From an uncultured bacterium (GTDB lineage Bacteria > Planctomycetota > UBA1135 > UBA2386), in contig CALCZA010000068.1 in the NCBI GenBank assembly GCA_937906475.1, positions 1 to 58,770 of the forward strand: a DNA stretch of 58,770 nucleotides. The letters are read 5' to 3'. Below the pieces are notes generated by a model. That model was given only the letters and a program-made list of their open reading frames with translations, did not search any database and was not told where the DNA came from. This document shows positions 8,825 to 17,759 of the stretch, piece after piece. Positions within the stretch are counted from its first letter, which is position 1, and every line of letters starts with the position of its first letter. The translations under genes were made by a program, and so were the position numbers.

Positions 8825-9124
8825 TCAGCTCTCGTCGACGCCCTGGGCGATCAGCTTTTGGTCGACCACCGGGTCGAGTTCTTCACGCATGACCCGCTGA
8901 TACTCGGGGTGGCGGAAGAATATCTCACACGCTTCCTTCGTCTCGAACCCCGAGAACAGAGCCAGATTGTAGCCCTGCCGTTCGTCCGCGATGTTGTGGG
9001 TAACGGTCAGGTGGGCGACACCAGGCATGGTCTCGATCAGGGCCTGCAGCGCCTCGCGCGCGGCCCGGACTCTGACTAGGGAGATGCCGGGCTTCAGGGC
9101 GAACAGGATTGTGCAGTGGAACAT
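8825..9124 (-). CDS. Dabb (stress-responsive A/B barrel) protein
   Basis: The 99-residue protein fits the dimeric alpha/beta barrel Dabb family: MFHCTILFALKPGI strand, a helix with EALQALIETMPGV, then LTVTHNIADERQGYNLALFS, and the family's HPEYQRV motif with VVDQKLIAQ near the end. Such domains act in diverse small-molecule roles and no catalytic call can be made. It lies upstream of mdh on the same strand; a pair of hairpin-bearing repeats separates it from the DUF2203 gene before it. Confidence 0.85.
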   Translation of the reverse strand: MFHCTILFALKPGISLVRVRAAREALQALIETMPGVAHLTVTHNIADERQGYNLALFSGFETKEACEIFFRHPEYQRVMREELDPVVDQKLIAQGVDES

Positions 9125-9155
9125 CGTGGGCGCCGCATCGTGGCGTCAGCCCAAG

Positions 9156-9188
9156 AAGCAAGCAAGCCCGGCACCGGGCTTGTGCTCG
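9156..9188. repeat. 33-bp direct repeat, copy 1, with 8-bp-arm palindrome
   Basis: This is an exact 33-bp copy of the sequence at 9210-9242: aagcaagc, then the palindrome AAGCCCGG-CA-CCGGGCTT, then gtgctcg. The palindrome can form a stable hairpin on either strand. It lies between the DUF2203 and Dabb genes and could act as a transcription terminator or attenuator for the minus-strand transcript, or be a REP-like element. Confidence 0.85.
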
Positions 9189-9209
9189 GATAGCCGGGGC
9201 GGGGGGGCT

Positions 9210-9242
9210 AAGCAAGCAAGCCCGGCACCGGGCTTGTGCTCG
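9210..9242. repeat. 33-bp direct repeat, copy 2, with palindrome and G-run
   Basis: This second exact copy follows a run of seven Gs and ends 1 bp before the DUF2203 stop codon (9244 on the minus strand). Read on the minus strand, its hairpin comes directly after the DUF2203 gene, a position typical of a terminator. The preceding 13-mer gggggggctaagc recurs at 39707-39719 in another gap. Confidence 0.85.
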
Positions 9243-9243
9243 A

Positions 9244-9696
9244 TCAGGCGCCTTCCGCGACCCTTAACGGTCGTCGCTGGTCTTCTTCTTCACCCAGCGG
9301 GTGGCCGAAACCGACGCCGTCCTCGCCCTCCTGCCAGCAGAAGACCACGTTTTGGCTCGGCGTCGCCGTAGCTCGCGACGAAGCTTCTTTCCGGCCCTTA
9401 GCTGGAGCGTTGCGGCCCGGAAAGTGGACCGTGAGTGGATTCGTTCGCAAGACGGTCAGGCCGAGGTCTTCGAGCTCATGCTTGCAGTAGTAGAGAGCTT
9501 CGTCGTGCTCCCAAATCCTCGCATCGAGCTCGGATAGCTCGCTACGAAGCCCTTCGGGCGTTTGTGCCGTTTCCAGCTGAGCCCTGCGGCGGGCCAGCTG
9601 GTGGCGGTCATTGCGCCGCTCGAGCATTTCGTGGGCGATGATGCGAACCAGCTTCAAGACCTGGTTGGCTTCCTTGAGGGTGTAGCGGATGTTCAT
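9244..9696 (-). CDS. DUF2203 family protein
   Basis: The 150-residue protein matches the DUF2203 layout: an N-terminal YTLKEANQVLKLVR helix, a charged helical middle (residues 30-70), YYCKHELEDLGLTV, then the C-terminal strand and motif NVVFCWQEGEDGVGFGH. The function of the family is unknown. I chose the ATG at 9696 because it sits just before the conserved YTL; a longer frame to 9786 adds Thr/Arg-rich residues unlike the family. It is divergent from the ETF-ubiquinone oxidoreductase gene at 9850. Confidence 0.8.
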   Translation of the reverse strand: MNIRYTLKEANQVLKLVRIIAHEMLERRNDRHQLARRRAQLETAQTPEGLRSELSELDARIWEHDEALYYCKHELEDLGLTVLRTNPLTVHFPGRNAPAKGRKEASSRATATPSQNVVFCWQEGEDGVGFGHPLGEEEDQRRPLRVAEGA

Positions 9697-9849
9697 CAGG
9701 GGGTCTCTTTTCGGTGGGCAGTCTCGGAAATGAGTGCTACGAGACAACCGTATGAGCGTGCGTTTGATCGTCGTCGTTGCAGTCAAGTCCTACAGATATG
9801 TAGTGTGACGACTGCTCGTGGTTACCAAGCTGCTCGCGGATGAATCTCA

Positions 9850-11568
9850 ATGACTGAACGTGACGTAATGGACTTCGATGTCGTGATCGTTGGCGGTGGC
9901 CCCGCTGGCCTGAGCACGGCGATCCACTTGGCCAATTTGATCGAGCGGCACAACGCCGAAATCGACAGCTTAGGTGAGGGCGAAAAACTCGAACCGGAGA
10001 TCTGTCTGATCGACAAGGCTGCCGAACTTGGCGCGCATTCGCTGTCGGGCGGTGTCATGGACCCCAAAGCGCTCAATCAGCTGATTCCAGATTGGCGCAC
10101 GATGGAGCCAAAGGCGCCGGTCGAAGCCGAAGTCCACAAGGACTACGTGCTGTGGCTATCCGAAAAGGGCGGTAAGAAATTGCCGATCACGCCGCCGCCG
10201 TTGAAGAACCACGGCAACTTCGTCGTCTCACTCAACAAGATGGTTGGCTGGCTCGGCGGCATCGCCGAAGAGAAGGGCATCCAGGTCTTTCCGGGTTTCC
10301 CTGCAGCCTCTCTACAGAGAGATGGCAACAAAGTTGGTGGCGTGCAACTCGCCGATTCGGGCGTGGACAAGCACGGCGAGAAAAAAGGCAACTACGAGCC
10401 GGGTGGCATTCTCGCTGCCAAGATGACCGTGTTGACCGAAGGCACGCGCGGCTCGTTGACCAAGCAACTCGTCAACGACCTCAACCTGCACGGCAAGAAC
10501 CCGCAGGTCTACGGCATCGGCGTCAAGGAAGTGTGGGAAGTGCCCGCTGGTCAATGTGAGCCAGGCCTCGTTGTGCACACGATGGGCTACCCCCTCGACG
10601 CGAAGACGTTCGGCGGTGGTTGGGTCTACGGCATGGGCAAGACCGACGACGGCAAGAACTTGGTCTCAGTTGGCCTCGTGATGGGCCTCGACGCGGCCAA
10701 CCCGACGCTCGACGGCCATCGCGAGTTGCAGCGCATGAAGCTCAACCCGAAGATCGCTGCGTTCCTGCGCGGCGGCAAGATGCTGCACTACGGCGCGAAG
10801 TCGCTGCCGGAAGGTGGCCTCTACTCGATGCCGAAGAACTACGGTGACGGCTTCCTGATTGCGGGTGACAGCGCCGGCTTCATGAACAGCATGCGCCTGA
10901 AGGGCATCCACTTGGCGATGCGCAGCGGCATGCTCGCCGCCGAGACGACGTTCGCGTGCTTGAAGAGCGGCGACTTCTCAGCAGCGGCGACCAAGTCCTA
11001 CGCCGATAAGATCAAGGCCGACTGGTGCCATGACGAACTCTACAAGTGCCGCAACTTCCATCAGGGCTTCCAGAAGGGCCTGCTCAGTGGCTTGATCAAC
11101 GCGGGCTTTGCGCAGCTCTTTAACGGCAAGGGCGCGTGGTTCTCGGATGAACTGAAGGGCAACGCTGGCCACACTTACGTGAAGCAGGTGGGCGATTACT
11201 TCGGCGGCAAGGGTAAGCCCGAGCCGGAGAAGCTAGCCGAAGACGGCGTGTTGACGTTCGACAAGCTGACGTCGGTTTACAGCTCGGGCACGATGCACGA
11301 GGAAGACCAACCGTGTCACCTCGTGGTCGCCGAGCCGGACCTATGCGCGACCAAGTGCGTCGAAGAGTTCGGCAACCCGTGCCAACACTTCTGCCCTGCC
11401 TCGGTCTACGAGATGGAAGAGAAGGCCGGTACCAAGCACGGCATCGATCTCAAGATCAACGCCAGTAACTGCGTGCACTGCAAGACCTGTGACATCATGG
11501 ATCCCTACCAGGTCATCAACTGGGTGACTCCGGAAGGTGGTGGCGGTCCGAACTACACGAATTTGTAG
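9850..11568 (+). CDS. electron transfer flavoprotein-ubiquinone oxidoreductase (ETF-QO)
   Basis: The 572-residue flavoprotein passes electrons from reduced ETF (from acyl-CoA and amino-acid dehydrogenases) to the quinone pool at the membrane. It has the FAD motif DVVIVGGGPAGLSTAIHLA at residues 10-28, LIDKAAELGAHSLSGGV, the second FAD segment DGFLIAGDSAGFMN, and the C-terminal 4Fe-4S ferredoxin part with CVHCKTCDIMDP plus upstream cysteines. The ending GGGGPNY is typical. Length equals the family norm. No etfAB is nearby in the window. It would serve propionyl-CoA-yielding fatty or amino acid oxidation, consistent with the carboxylase genes at 44-52 kb. Confidence 0.95.
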   Translation: MTERDVMDFDVVIVGGGPAGLSTAIHLANLIERHNAEIDSLGEGEKLEPEICLIDKAAELGAHSLSGGVMDPKALNQLIPDWRTMEPKAPVEAEVHKDYVLWLSEKGGKKLPITPPPLKNHGNFVVSLNKMVGWLGGIAEEKGIQVFPGFPAASLQRDGNKVGGVQLADSGVDKHGEKKGNYEPGGILAAKMTVLTEGTRGSLTKQLVNDLNLHGKNPQVYGIGVKEVWEVPAGQCEPGLVVHTMGYPLDAKTFGGGWVYGMGKTDDGKNLVSVGLVMGLDAANPTLDGHRELQRMKLNPKIAAFLRGGKMLHYGAKSLPEGGLYSMPKNYGDGFLIAGDSAGFMNSMRLKGIHLAMRSGMLAAETTFACLKSGDFSAAATKSYADKIKADWCHDELYKCRNFHQGFQKGLLSGLINAGFAQLFNGKGAWFSDELKGNAGHTYVKQVGDYFGGKGKPEPEKLAEDGVLTFDKLTSVYSSGTMHEEDQPCHLVVAEPDLCATKCVEEFGNPCQHFCPASVYEMEEKAGTKHGIDLKINASNCVHCKTCDIMDPYQVINWVTPEGGGGPNYTNL

Positions 11569-11630
11569 TGGGGCTGCTTGCGAGGCGTTGCTGCTCCTCG
11601 GCCGGCTGATCGTATAGGGCGGGGCAAGAG

Positions 11631-13340
11631 CTAGTTCGGGCTCAGATACTCGAACCGCGCCAGATACCTGTCGGCAGTCAGGAACCACTGCAGCGGGTGC
11701 TCAAGCTTGCCCGCCTTGGTGGCTTCCAGGTGCTGGGTCGCGGCGCGCGCGTAGACCGTGTCGCCGTGGTTCTTGACGATCGCAGCGATCGCGGTTTGGT
11801 CCTTTGCTTCGCAGGCAGCGACGTAGGCTCGACCGACTTCGAAGAGTTGCGTGCCGGACCTGGTTGCGAGTCGCTTCTCATAGTGCCTGAGGCGCTTGTC
11901 GAGCGAGTTACCGAACTTGCCGCGAGTCTGGTCAATCATGAGAGACACCGTGTAGAGGTCGCCTGTGGCCGCTACGTGGGCGATGCACTCGAGTTGCCAA
12001 TCGGCTTCGACTTCAACTGCGATCGCAAGGTAGTCGCGCACGAACTTGTCCATCTTGGTCTTGGTCTTGCTCGCACCCAAGAGTTGCTTGGCGCCGACGT
12101 AGTTGTCAAACGCGAGTGCGTGGTAGACATCCTGCAGGCTCGGATCGGAGATGTCTCCGAGTCCAATGCCGGGCGGCATGAACAGTTCGCCGGTGCTCGC
12201 GGGGCATGGGTGGATGATGCTCTTGTTGCGGCCGTAGGTGCTCGTGTAGCAGTTGCCGAAGCGACCGCAGCCGACCTTGTTGCGCTTCATCGAGTACAGC
12301 GGCCCGGTGTGGCCGCCGCCATAGCTTAGGCCGTGCAGGTAGTTGCGGCCGTTGGAACCACCGCCGGCACCTTCGCTGGTACCGTTGGTGCCAAAGCGCC
12401 GCAGGCGGTGGGTGAAGCCCTTCTTGCCTGGCAAGTCGTTCCAGTGGCCAGAAGCGTTGCCGTCGACTCGATCCTTCGAGTGATCGCGAGTCGCTGCGCA
12501 GGCGAGCACGTCGGTCTCCCAGCAGATTACGCCCATGAGGCACCGAATCTCGTTGGCGTAGAGCACGAACTCGGCTTCTTCGAGATCGATCTTGCGTGCC
12601 TTTAGCGCGTTACGCAGCAGGATGCCGTTGGCTTCGCGCGGCGCGACCGAGCTTGCGACCGACATCGTTCGATGTAGGTGGTCGAGGTGTTCCTCGTAGC
12701 TGCGCACCTTCGACAGTGGCGGCATCGGAATCCCGGTCGGCGCCTTCTTGCCTGTGGTTGGGTCCGTGCCGAGGCCAAGCGCTTCACGCACTTCGTTGCG
12801 ATAGCCGTTGAACTCGTTCATCCGCCGCAGGTGTTTGTCCGAAGCCTTGGTCTGGATTTCTACGACGTCGGGCAGCAAGAGCTTGCCGACCTTGGTCGCC
12901 GGCATGAGAAAGTGCTGCTGGAAGTGAAGCTGCGTCGCAGGGCGCAGAATGTAGTTGCTCCACACGCGGCGCACCTTTGCGACTTCGCGCAATTCTTCGT
13001 CGGTAAGATTGCGCAGCCGTTTGTGGTAGGCGGTCCGAATCGACTCGTCGAGTAGCTCGGCGTAGCCGCGCTCGAGCACGTCAAGCTTGTCGTCGATGGC
13101 TTGCTCAAGCTTGGACCATGTGGCCGGCTCGGCGAGCACGATGCGGAACCATTTGCGACGGCTTGCAGCATCAACAAGGTCTGAGTCGGCGCTGGTCAAC
13201 GCAGTCAGCGCTTCGTTGACTGCGCGGCTTGGTTGCGCGTCGATACTCGGGCCTTGGGCCGCCAGCGGCATTGGCGTGAGCGAACTGACGAGCAGGCCCA
13301 GGCCCAGGTGCAAGACGGCAGTCAGGGTCGTAACTGTCAT
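11631..13340 (-). CDS. secreted CAP-superfamily (SCP/PR-1-like) protein
   Basis: The 569-residue protein has a signal peptide (about residues 1-28). A long, charged helical region follows (30-250). A CAP-type domain spans about 255-370: the helix LEEAEFVLYANEIRCLMG, then CAATRDHSKDRV with the conserved His-Ser, NGTSEGAG with the Glu, a GGHTGPLYSMKRNKVGCGRFGNCY strand pair, and IIHPCPA. These are the CAP hallmark positions. The C-terminal 200 residues are helical and unassigned. I chose the ATG at 13340 because it overlaps the stop of the upstream toroid gene by ATGA and opens a signal peptide; a longer frame to 13664 is the toroid gene's other frame. The two products probably work together outside the cytoplasm. 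Confidence 0.78.
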   Translation of the reverse strand: MTVTTLTAVLHLGLGLLVSSLTPMPLAAQGPSIDAQPSRAVNEALTALTSADSDLVDAASRRKWFRIVLAEPATWSKLEQAIDDKLDVLERGYAELLDESIRTAYHKRLRNLTDEELREVAKVRRVWSNYILRPATQLHFQQHFLMPATKVGKLLLPDVVEIQTKASDKHLRRMNEFNGYRNEVREALGLGTDPTTGKKAPTGIPMPPLSKVRSYEEHLDHLHRTMSVASSVAPREANGILLRNALKARKIDLEEAEFVLYANEIRCLMGVICWETDVLACAATRDHSKDRVDGNASGHWNDLPGKKGFTHRLRRFGTNGTSEGAGGGSNGRNYLHGLSYGGGHTGPLYSMKRNKVGCGRFGNCYTSTYGRNKSIIHPCPASTGELFMPPGIGLGDISDPSLQDVYHALAFDNYVGAKQLLGASKTKTKMDKFVRDYLAIAVEVEADWQLECIAHVAATGDLYTVSLMIDQTRGKFGNSLDKRLRHYEKRLATRSGTQLFEVGRAYVAACEAKDQTAIAAIVKNHGDTVYARAATQHLEATKAGKLEHPLQWFLTADRYLARFEYLSPN

Positions 13341-15231
13341 TTCCGTTTTCCCTCCAGCACGACCTCGGCAAAGCCGACCGGTAGTCCTGGTTTGCCGCCG
13401 CGACTGACGACCTTCAAGGTCACGGTTCGCACCCTCTGAGTCTTCGGTAGTTTGAACTCGGTTGCGGCGAGCGGATTCGCGTGCATGTCGACCTTGAACG
13501 GTTTCTTGCCGTTGCACGACACTTCGACCTGGCGAATGAGTCCCATGCGTTTGATGTCGTCGCGCTTCTGTAGCGGTTGCGTCAGGATCAGCCAGCGAGT
13601 CTTGATGGCGTCGTCGAACGTAAGGGTCAGAGTCGGTGACTGGTCCTTCGGGTCGCATAGCCAATGCGTGTGGTTTAAGCCGTCGGCGGCTTTAGCCGCG
13701 TTTTTCGGCAGGCTGCTCGCGGTCGCTTTGAACTTCTGGCCTGTGATCTGGTTGCCCTTCTGGATCTGCGCGAGGCCTTTCATCCACGGTTCGATCACGT
13801 CGCGGATCTTGACGTCCATCGGTTTGGACTCCAGGGTGATGGTCTTGTCAATCTCGCCAGGCGGCGCGTTGGCGGCGATTGCGATAACACGGACTTTGAG
13901 CGTGTGCACGCCATGGGGCAGTGCCGGATGGCGGTGGATAAAGGTCTCGAGGCTGGTCCACGCTTTGGTCGGGTCAGCGGCGAGTTGGCCGAATACCTGA
14001 TCGCCCATCAGGTATTCGACGCGCAGAATACGCAGGCCGTATTCCGAGTGCTCGTCGAGTAGGAACTTGCCGAAGTTCTGAATGTAGAGGATCAGCGGTT
14101 GCTGGCCGGCGGCGCGCAATTCGATGTCGTCACCCGATTCGCCGGCGGCGAACAGATGCCGCGTATTGCCGGCGCCCGCACCGGCGCCGGTCATCGGCCC
14201 GGTGATGGTCGCGCGACGCAAGAACAGCAGTGCGAAGCAGGTGTCATAGGGCTGACCCCAGCGGCCTTTCTTTTGGCGGGAGAGCACTTCTTTGGCGCCT
14301 TCGACATACCACCAGTGCTCGCCGAATTGTTCACGTCGTGTCAGTCCGCCGACGCGCTCCATACCGTAGAGGCAGTAGAGCAACCACTTGCCGCCGCGGC
14401 CCTGCGGCTTCTGGTCGCGCTTTACGCTGAAATTGATGTCGAGCCAGGACAGGCCGGCCTCCATGGCGCGCGTGAACTCCTTGCGTGCCTTGCCTCGCAG
14501 TTTGTTGCCAAGGCCGATTTCGCAGATCTTTAGGATCGACACGCCGGCGGTCGTCATGGTGCCGGTGGCGTTGTTTGCGGTCTTCGAACCGCTAGCCCGG
14601 TATTGAAAGCCCGCGATTTCGCGCTGCGCGGTTCCGGTGCGATTGGTGATCCCGACCTTCGCCATGTGGAACGCTTCCTGGTGGGCGATGGTGCCATTGG
14701 CCAGATCGTTCCATACCTGCGGCGCCACCTTGAGTCCCGCCTTGTTGGCGGCCCAGAGCCCCAACGCCGCATATTGTGTGTTGGAGAGGTCTGGCGCTCT
14801 ATGTGGATAGCCGTAGGTCCCGTGCTTGTGTTGAAACCGAACCATGATCGCAAGCAACTCGCGCATGCGTGGTTTGTGATTCGGATCGGTAGTCGCGCCG
14901 TACGCGAGCAGCATGCAGCCGACCGAGTAGGTCCGGTTCGGTGTGATGCCGTCCAGAAACTCGAACGCGCGCTGCAACGCGGGGTGGCTGATCGGCACGC
15001 CGCACTTTAGTAACGCGTACGCACAGAGTGCGGTCTGGCCGCCAACGTGATCGCCGGCGACTCCCCAAGAACCGTCGCGGAGCTGAGCATCAAACAGGGC
15101 TCGACGCCAGCGCCGATCGCTTGGTCGATCCGCGGTTTGAGTTTGATCTCGTCGGGGTGGATCTGCTGTGCCGGGAGGGCCGCAGTTACGATCAAGTTGG
15201 CTAAGAGCGCCAGAAGCACGAGGGTGCGCAT
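13337..15231 (-). CDS. secreted alpha/alpha-toroid protein with F5/8C-like C-terminus, frameshifted near 15100
   Basis: One frame from 15231 gives a signal peptide, MRTLVLLALLANLIVTAA, and then IDQAIGAGVE before running out of frame. The next frame continues exactly where expected with ALFDAQLRDGSWGVAGDH and GGQTALCAYALLKCGVP, the canonical toroid repeat, and stays open to 13337. Inserting one base in gtcgagccctg (15095-15105) restores about 631 codons. Toroid repeats fill residues 30-330. The last 150 residues resemble a discoidin/F5-8C carbohydrate-binding domain (KATASSLPKNAAKAADGLNH, WLILTQPLQ, GFAEVVLEG). It overlaps the CAP gene by 4 bp. The shift could be a sequencing error, a mutation or programmed. 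Confidence 0.78.
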
Positions 15232-15431
15232 CTAATCAAGCATACACCTCTCATGAACGGATGAGGAACCGGCTTAAAAACGGCTCCAGGAGCGGGGCTG
15301 CGACCGCGGATCGTGCTGTTGGCAACGGAGGGCGGCGAAGAATGCAGTGTTGACGAGGGCGTTGCTGCCCGAAGCGCCGCCGTCGTCGTCGCTGGCTCGC
15401 TTGGCGCATCACCTGTCTAGCAGGCCCGTGC

Positions 15432-16121
15432 TCAGCGCTGGCCGCTAACTTGCGCGCGATGCACCAACGCGTCAATCGGCCCCTCGGCCTGACGCAACCG
15501 CACGATCGCGTGCCCGAGTTCGGTGATCTCATCGTTATCGAGACCGAGCACATCGGCGAAGCCTGCGGCGAACTCGGCCGCTGCCGGCGCGTGCAGTAGG
15601 TGGGAGCCAAGCGCAGATTCGACGCTACGCAGTCCCTCGGTTCGCATCGCTTCGGTCAGATCGACATCGCTCACACCTTGCAGTGGGTACAGCCGTTCTT
15701 CGTCCCAACTGAGTTCGTGCCAAGCCGCGCGGATGTCCGGAATCATGTTGTCGGCCGGCAAGTCGATGACGAATCGGCCGCCAGGCCGCAGGTTCTTGCG
15801 TGCTAATTGCGCATAGCCTTCGATCGGCAGTAGTGGGCCGGTGCGCGGGGCGATCAGCAGTGAGTCGTTGGTGCCGAAGCTCTCACCACCGGTCGTTTCG
15901 TGCGCGAGCACGGTGACCAGCGGCCATTGGTTCTCGGCTAATTCCTCCGCTAGTTGCCGATCCTGCACGACCAGAGTCAGTTCGCCGGCATTGCCGACCA
16001 CCGATCGCAACGCCGCAACTTCTTGCACGGATGGGTCGATTGCGAGCAAGCGGTTGCCTGAGCGCACCTCCAGCCGCTCCAGCGCGCTGTCAAACCATGG
16101 CCTGCCTAACTGGACTTGCAT
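15432..16121 (-). CDS. probable SAM-dependent methyltransferase-like protein
   Basis: The 229-residue protein has a Rossmann-like pattern: RLLAIDPSVQEVAALRSVV (motif I/II region, with an acidic residue ending strand 2), ELTLVVQDRQ, PLVTVLAHE, then RKNLRPGGRFVIDLP, which resembles methyltransferase motif III and its strand. The glycine-rich GxGxG loop is poor (VRSGNR), so SAM binding is uncertain. The C-terminal 70 residues are helical. It sits alone between the toroid gene and the divergent glpD. Substrate unknown. Confidence 0.5.
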   Translation of the reverse strand: MQVQLGRPWFDSALERLEVRSGNRLLAIDPSVQEVAALRSVVGNAGELTLVVQDRQLAEELAENQWPLVTVLAHETTGGESFGTNDSLLIAPRTGPLLPIEGYAQLARKNLRPGGRFVIDLPADNMIPDIRAAWHELSWDEERLYPLQGVSDVDLTEAMRTEGLRSVESALGSHLLHAPAAAEFAAGFADVLGLDNDEITELGHAIVRLRQAEGPIDALVHRAQVSGQR

Positions 16122-16181
16122 GCCTGAAGCGTAGCCTCAGCCTTTCACTGTGTCCGTCTGCACGCAACAATCCATTCACAG

Positions 16182-17759
16182 GTGCGAACCGATCTACGAC
16201 AACTTGGTGGGCAGGTCTTTGACGTTGTCGTGATCGGCGCCGGCATCCAGGGGGCTGCCCTGGCGCGCGAAGCGGCGGTGCGTGGCTTGTCGACGCTGCT
16301 GCTCGAATCGCGCGATATCGCCGCCGGCACGAGTTCCCGCAGCAGTCGGTTGGTGCACGGCGGCCTGCGCTACCTGCGCAATGGCCACTTCGCGCTGGTT
16401 AAGGAGGCGTTGCACGAGCGCGAACGTCTGCTGCGGCTTGCGCCACACCTGGTCCGGGCGCTGCCGATGCTGATGCCATTCTATCGGGACAGTGGCGTGG
16501 CCCGGTGGCAGATGCGGCTCGGCACGTGGATGTATTCAAGGCTTGCCGGCCGCAGCACGCTGCCACGATCGCGCTTATTGTCGACCACTGCCGCTGCCCA
16601 GGCGTTTCCCGGTCTGCGCACGACGGGTCTGAAGTCGGCGCTCGAGTTCTACGATGCGCGCACCCAGGACGCGCGCTTGACGCTTGCCAACGTCGTGGCT
16701 GCTGTCGAGGCCGGTTGCACGCTGGTGAACCACGCCGAGGTCGTCGGTGTGCATGACGGTGGTGTGCAGGTTCTCGATCGCGTGTCCGATGTCGAGGTGG
16801 CGATTCAAGGGAAGGTCATTCTCAACGCGGCCGGTGCCGCGGTCGATGCGGTGCGTCGCCGCTGCGGTATCGAAGCTGAAAATCTCGTGCGTTTGAGCCG
16901 TGGCAGCCATGTCGTCTTGCCACCGCGCGCGGGGGAGTTGGCTCTCGCTGCGTTCTTGCCGGATGAGCGCATCCAGTTCGTGATCCCTCACGATGGCGGC
17001 ACCCTCTGTGGAACGACCGACGTAGACGACGACCTCGCCGGCGATGAATCGGCGCCGCCAGTCGCCGACCTCGATTACTTGCGCGAGGCGCTTGGCTATG
17101 TCTTGGAGCAGAAGCCCGAACCGAGCGATGTGAAGTTTGCCTACGCCGGTTGGCGGGCGTTGCCGCGTGGCAAGGGGCCGCCCGGGTCGCTGAATCGCGA
17201 AGCGTTTATCGTTGCCGAGCAAGTGCCCGGTGGCGAACTCCACACCGTCGTCGGCGGCAAGTTGACCACGCATCGCTCATTCGCTGAGCGCACGATCGCC
17301 AAGGTGTTTGGGACTGTGGGGCCATCGCCAACGCGCACCCAAGCACTTCCCGGCGGCGCTGGTCCGCGCGAAGTCGACGATCCGCTGTGGTGGCGTCACG
17401 GCAGTCGCGTCGGCCAGATTCGCTCGTTGGTTGTCGACGATATGCAGATGGCTGAGCAGTTGTGTATGCATCGCCCGTTTGTCATTGGCGAATTGGTGCA
17501 CGCGTTGCGCAATCTGGCGGCAGTGACGTTTGCCGACCTGATGTTGCGTCGGTTGGTGCATGTGCTCGGGCCCTGTTTGCAAGACGGTTGCTTGCGGCGG
17601 GCGCATGGCTGGTTTGTTCGCGAGCGGCAGTGGCCTGTTGATGACGACTGCGATGTGGCCGTTGCATCGGTTCGCGATGGGACCCGCGCCGTCAGCGGAG
17701 ACCTGGATGCTTGGCGGAAGGCTTCGTCAAGTGAATCCAACGAACAGGAACAGGCGTGA
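16182..17759 (+). CDS. glpD: aerobic glycerol-3-phosphate dehydrogenase
   Basis: The 525-residue FAD enzyme oxidises sn-glycerol-3-phosphate to dihydroxyacetone phosphate and reduces quinone at the inner membrane. It has DVVVIGAGIQGAALAREAA, then SSRSSRLVHGGLRYL, a GlpD hallmark, HLVRALPMLMP, IPHDGGTLCGTTD, YAGWRALP and a C-terminal DAO_C helical domain from about 380. It starts with GTG at 16182; no ATG fits before the FAD strand. Its stop overlaps the next gene's start by GTGA, implying translational coupling. The two glycerophosphodiesterases at 858 and 52730 could supply its substrate. Confidence 0.93.
   Translation: MRTDLRQLGGQVFDVVVIGAGIQGAALAREAAVRGLSTLLLESRDIAAGTSSRSSRLVHGGLRYLRNGHFALVKEALHERERLLRLAPHLVRALPMLMPFYRDSGVARWQMRLGTWMYSRLAGRSTLPRSRLLSTTAAAQAFPGLRTTGLKSALEFYDARTQDARLTLANVVAAVEAGCTLVNHAEVVGVHDGGVQVLDRVSDVEVAIQGKVILNAAGAAVDAVRRRCGIEAENLVRLSRGSHVVLPPRAGELALAAFLPDERIQFVIPHDGGTLCGTTDVDDDLAGDESAPPVADLDYLREALGYVLEQKPEPSDVKFAYAGWRALPRGKGPPGSLNREAFIVAEQVPGGELHTVVGGKLTTHRSFAERTIAKVFGTVGPSPTRTQALPGGAGPREVDDPLWWRHGSRVGQIRSLVVDDMQMAEQLCMHRPFVIGELVHALRNLAAVTFADLMLRRLVHVLGPCLQDGCLRRAHGWFVRERQWPVDDDCDVAVASVRDGTRAVSGDLDAWRKASSSESNEQEQA

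Noticed and set aside
13341-13664. N-terminal extension of the CAP protein frame
   Set aside because: It lies within the toroid gene in another frame, is Arg/Gln-rich, and would hide the signal peptide that starts at 13340.
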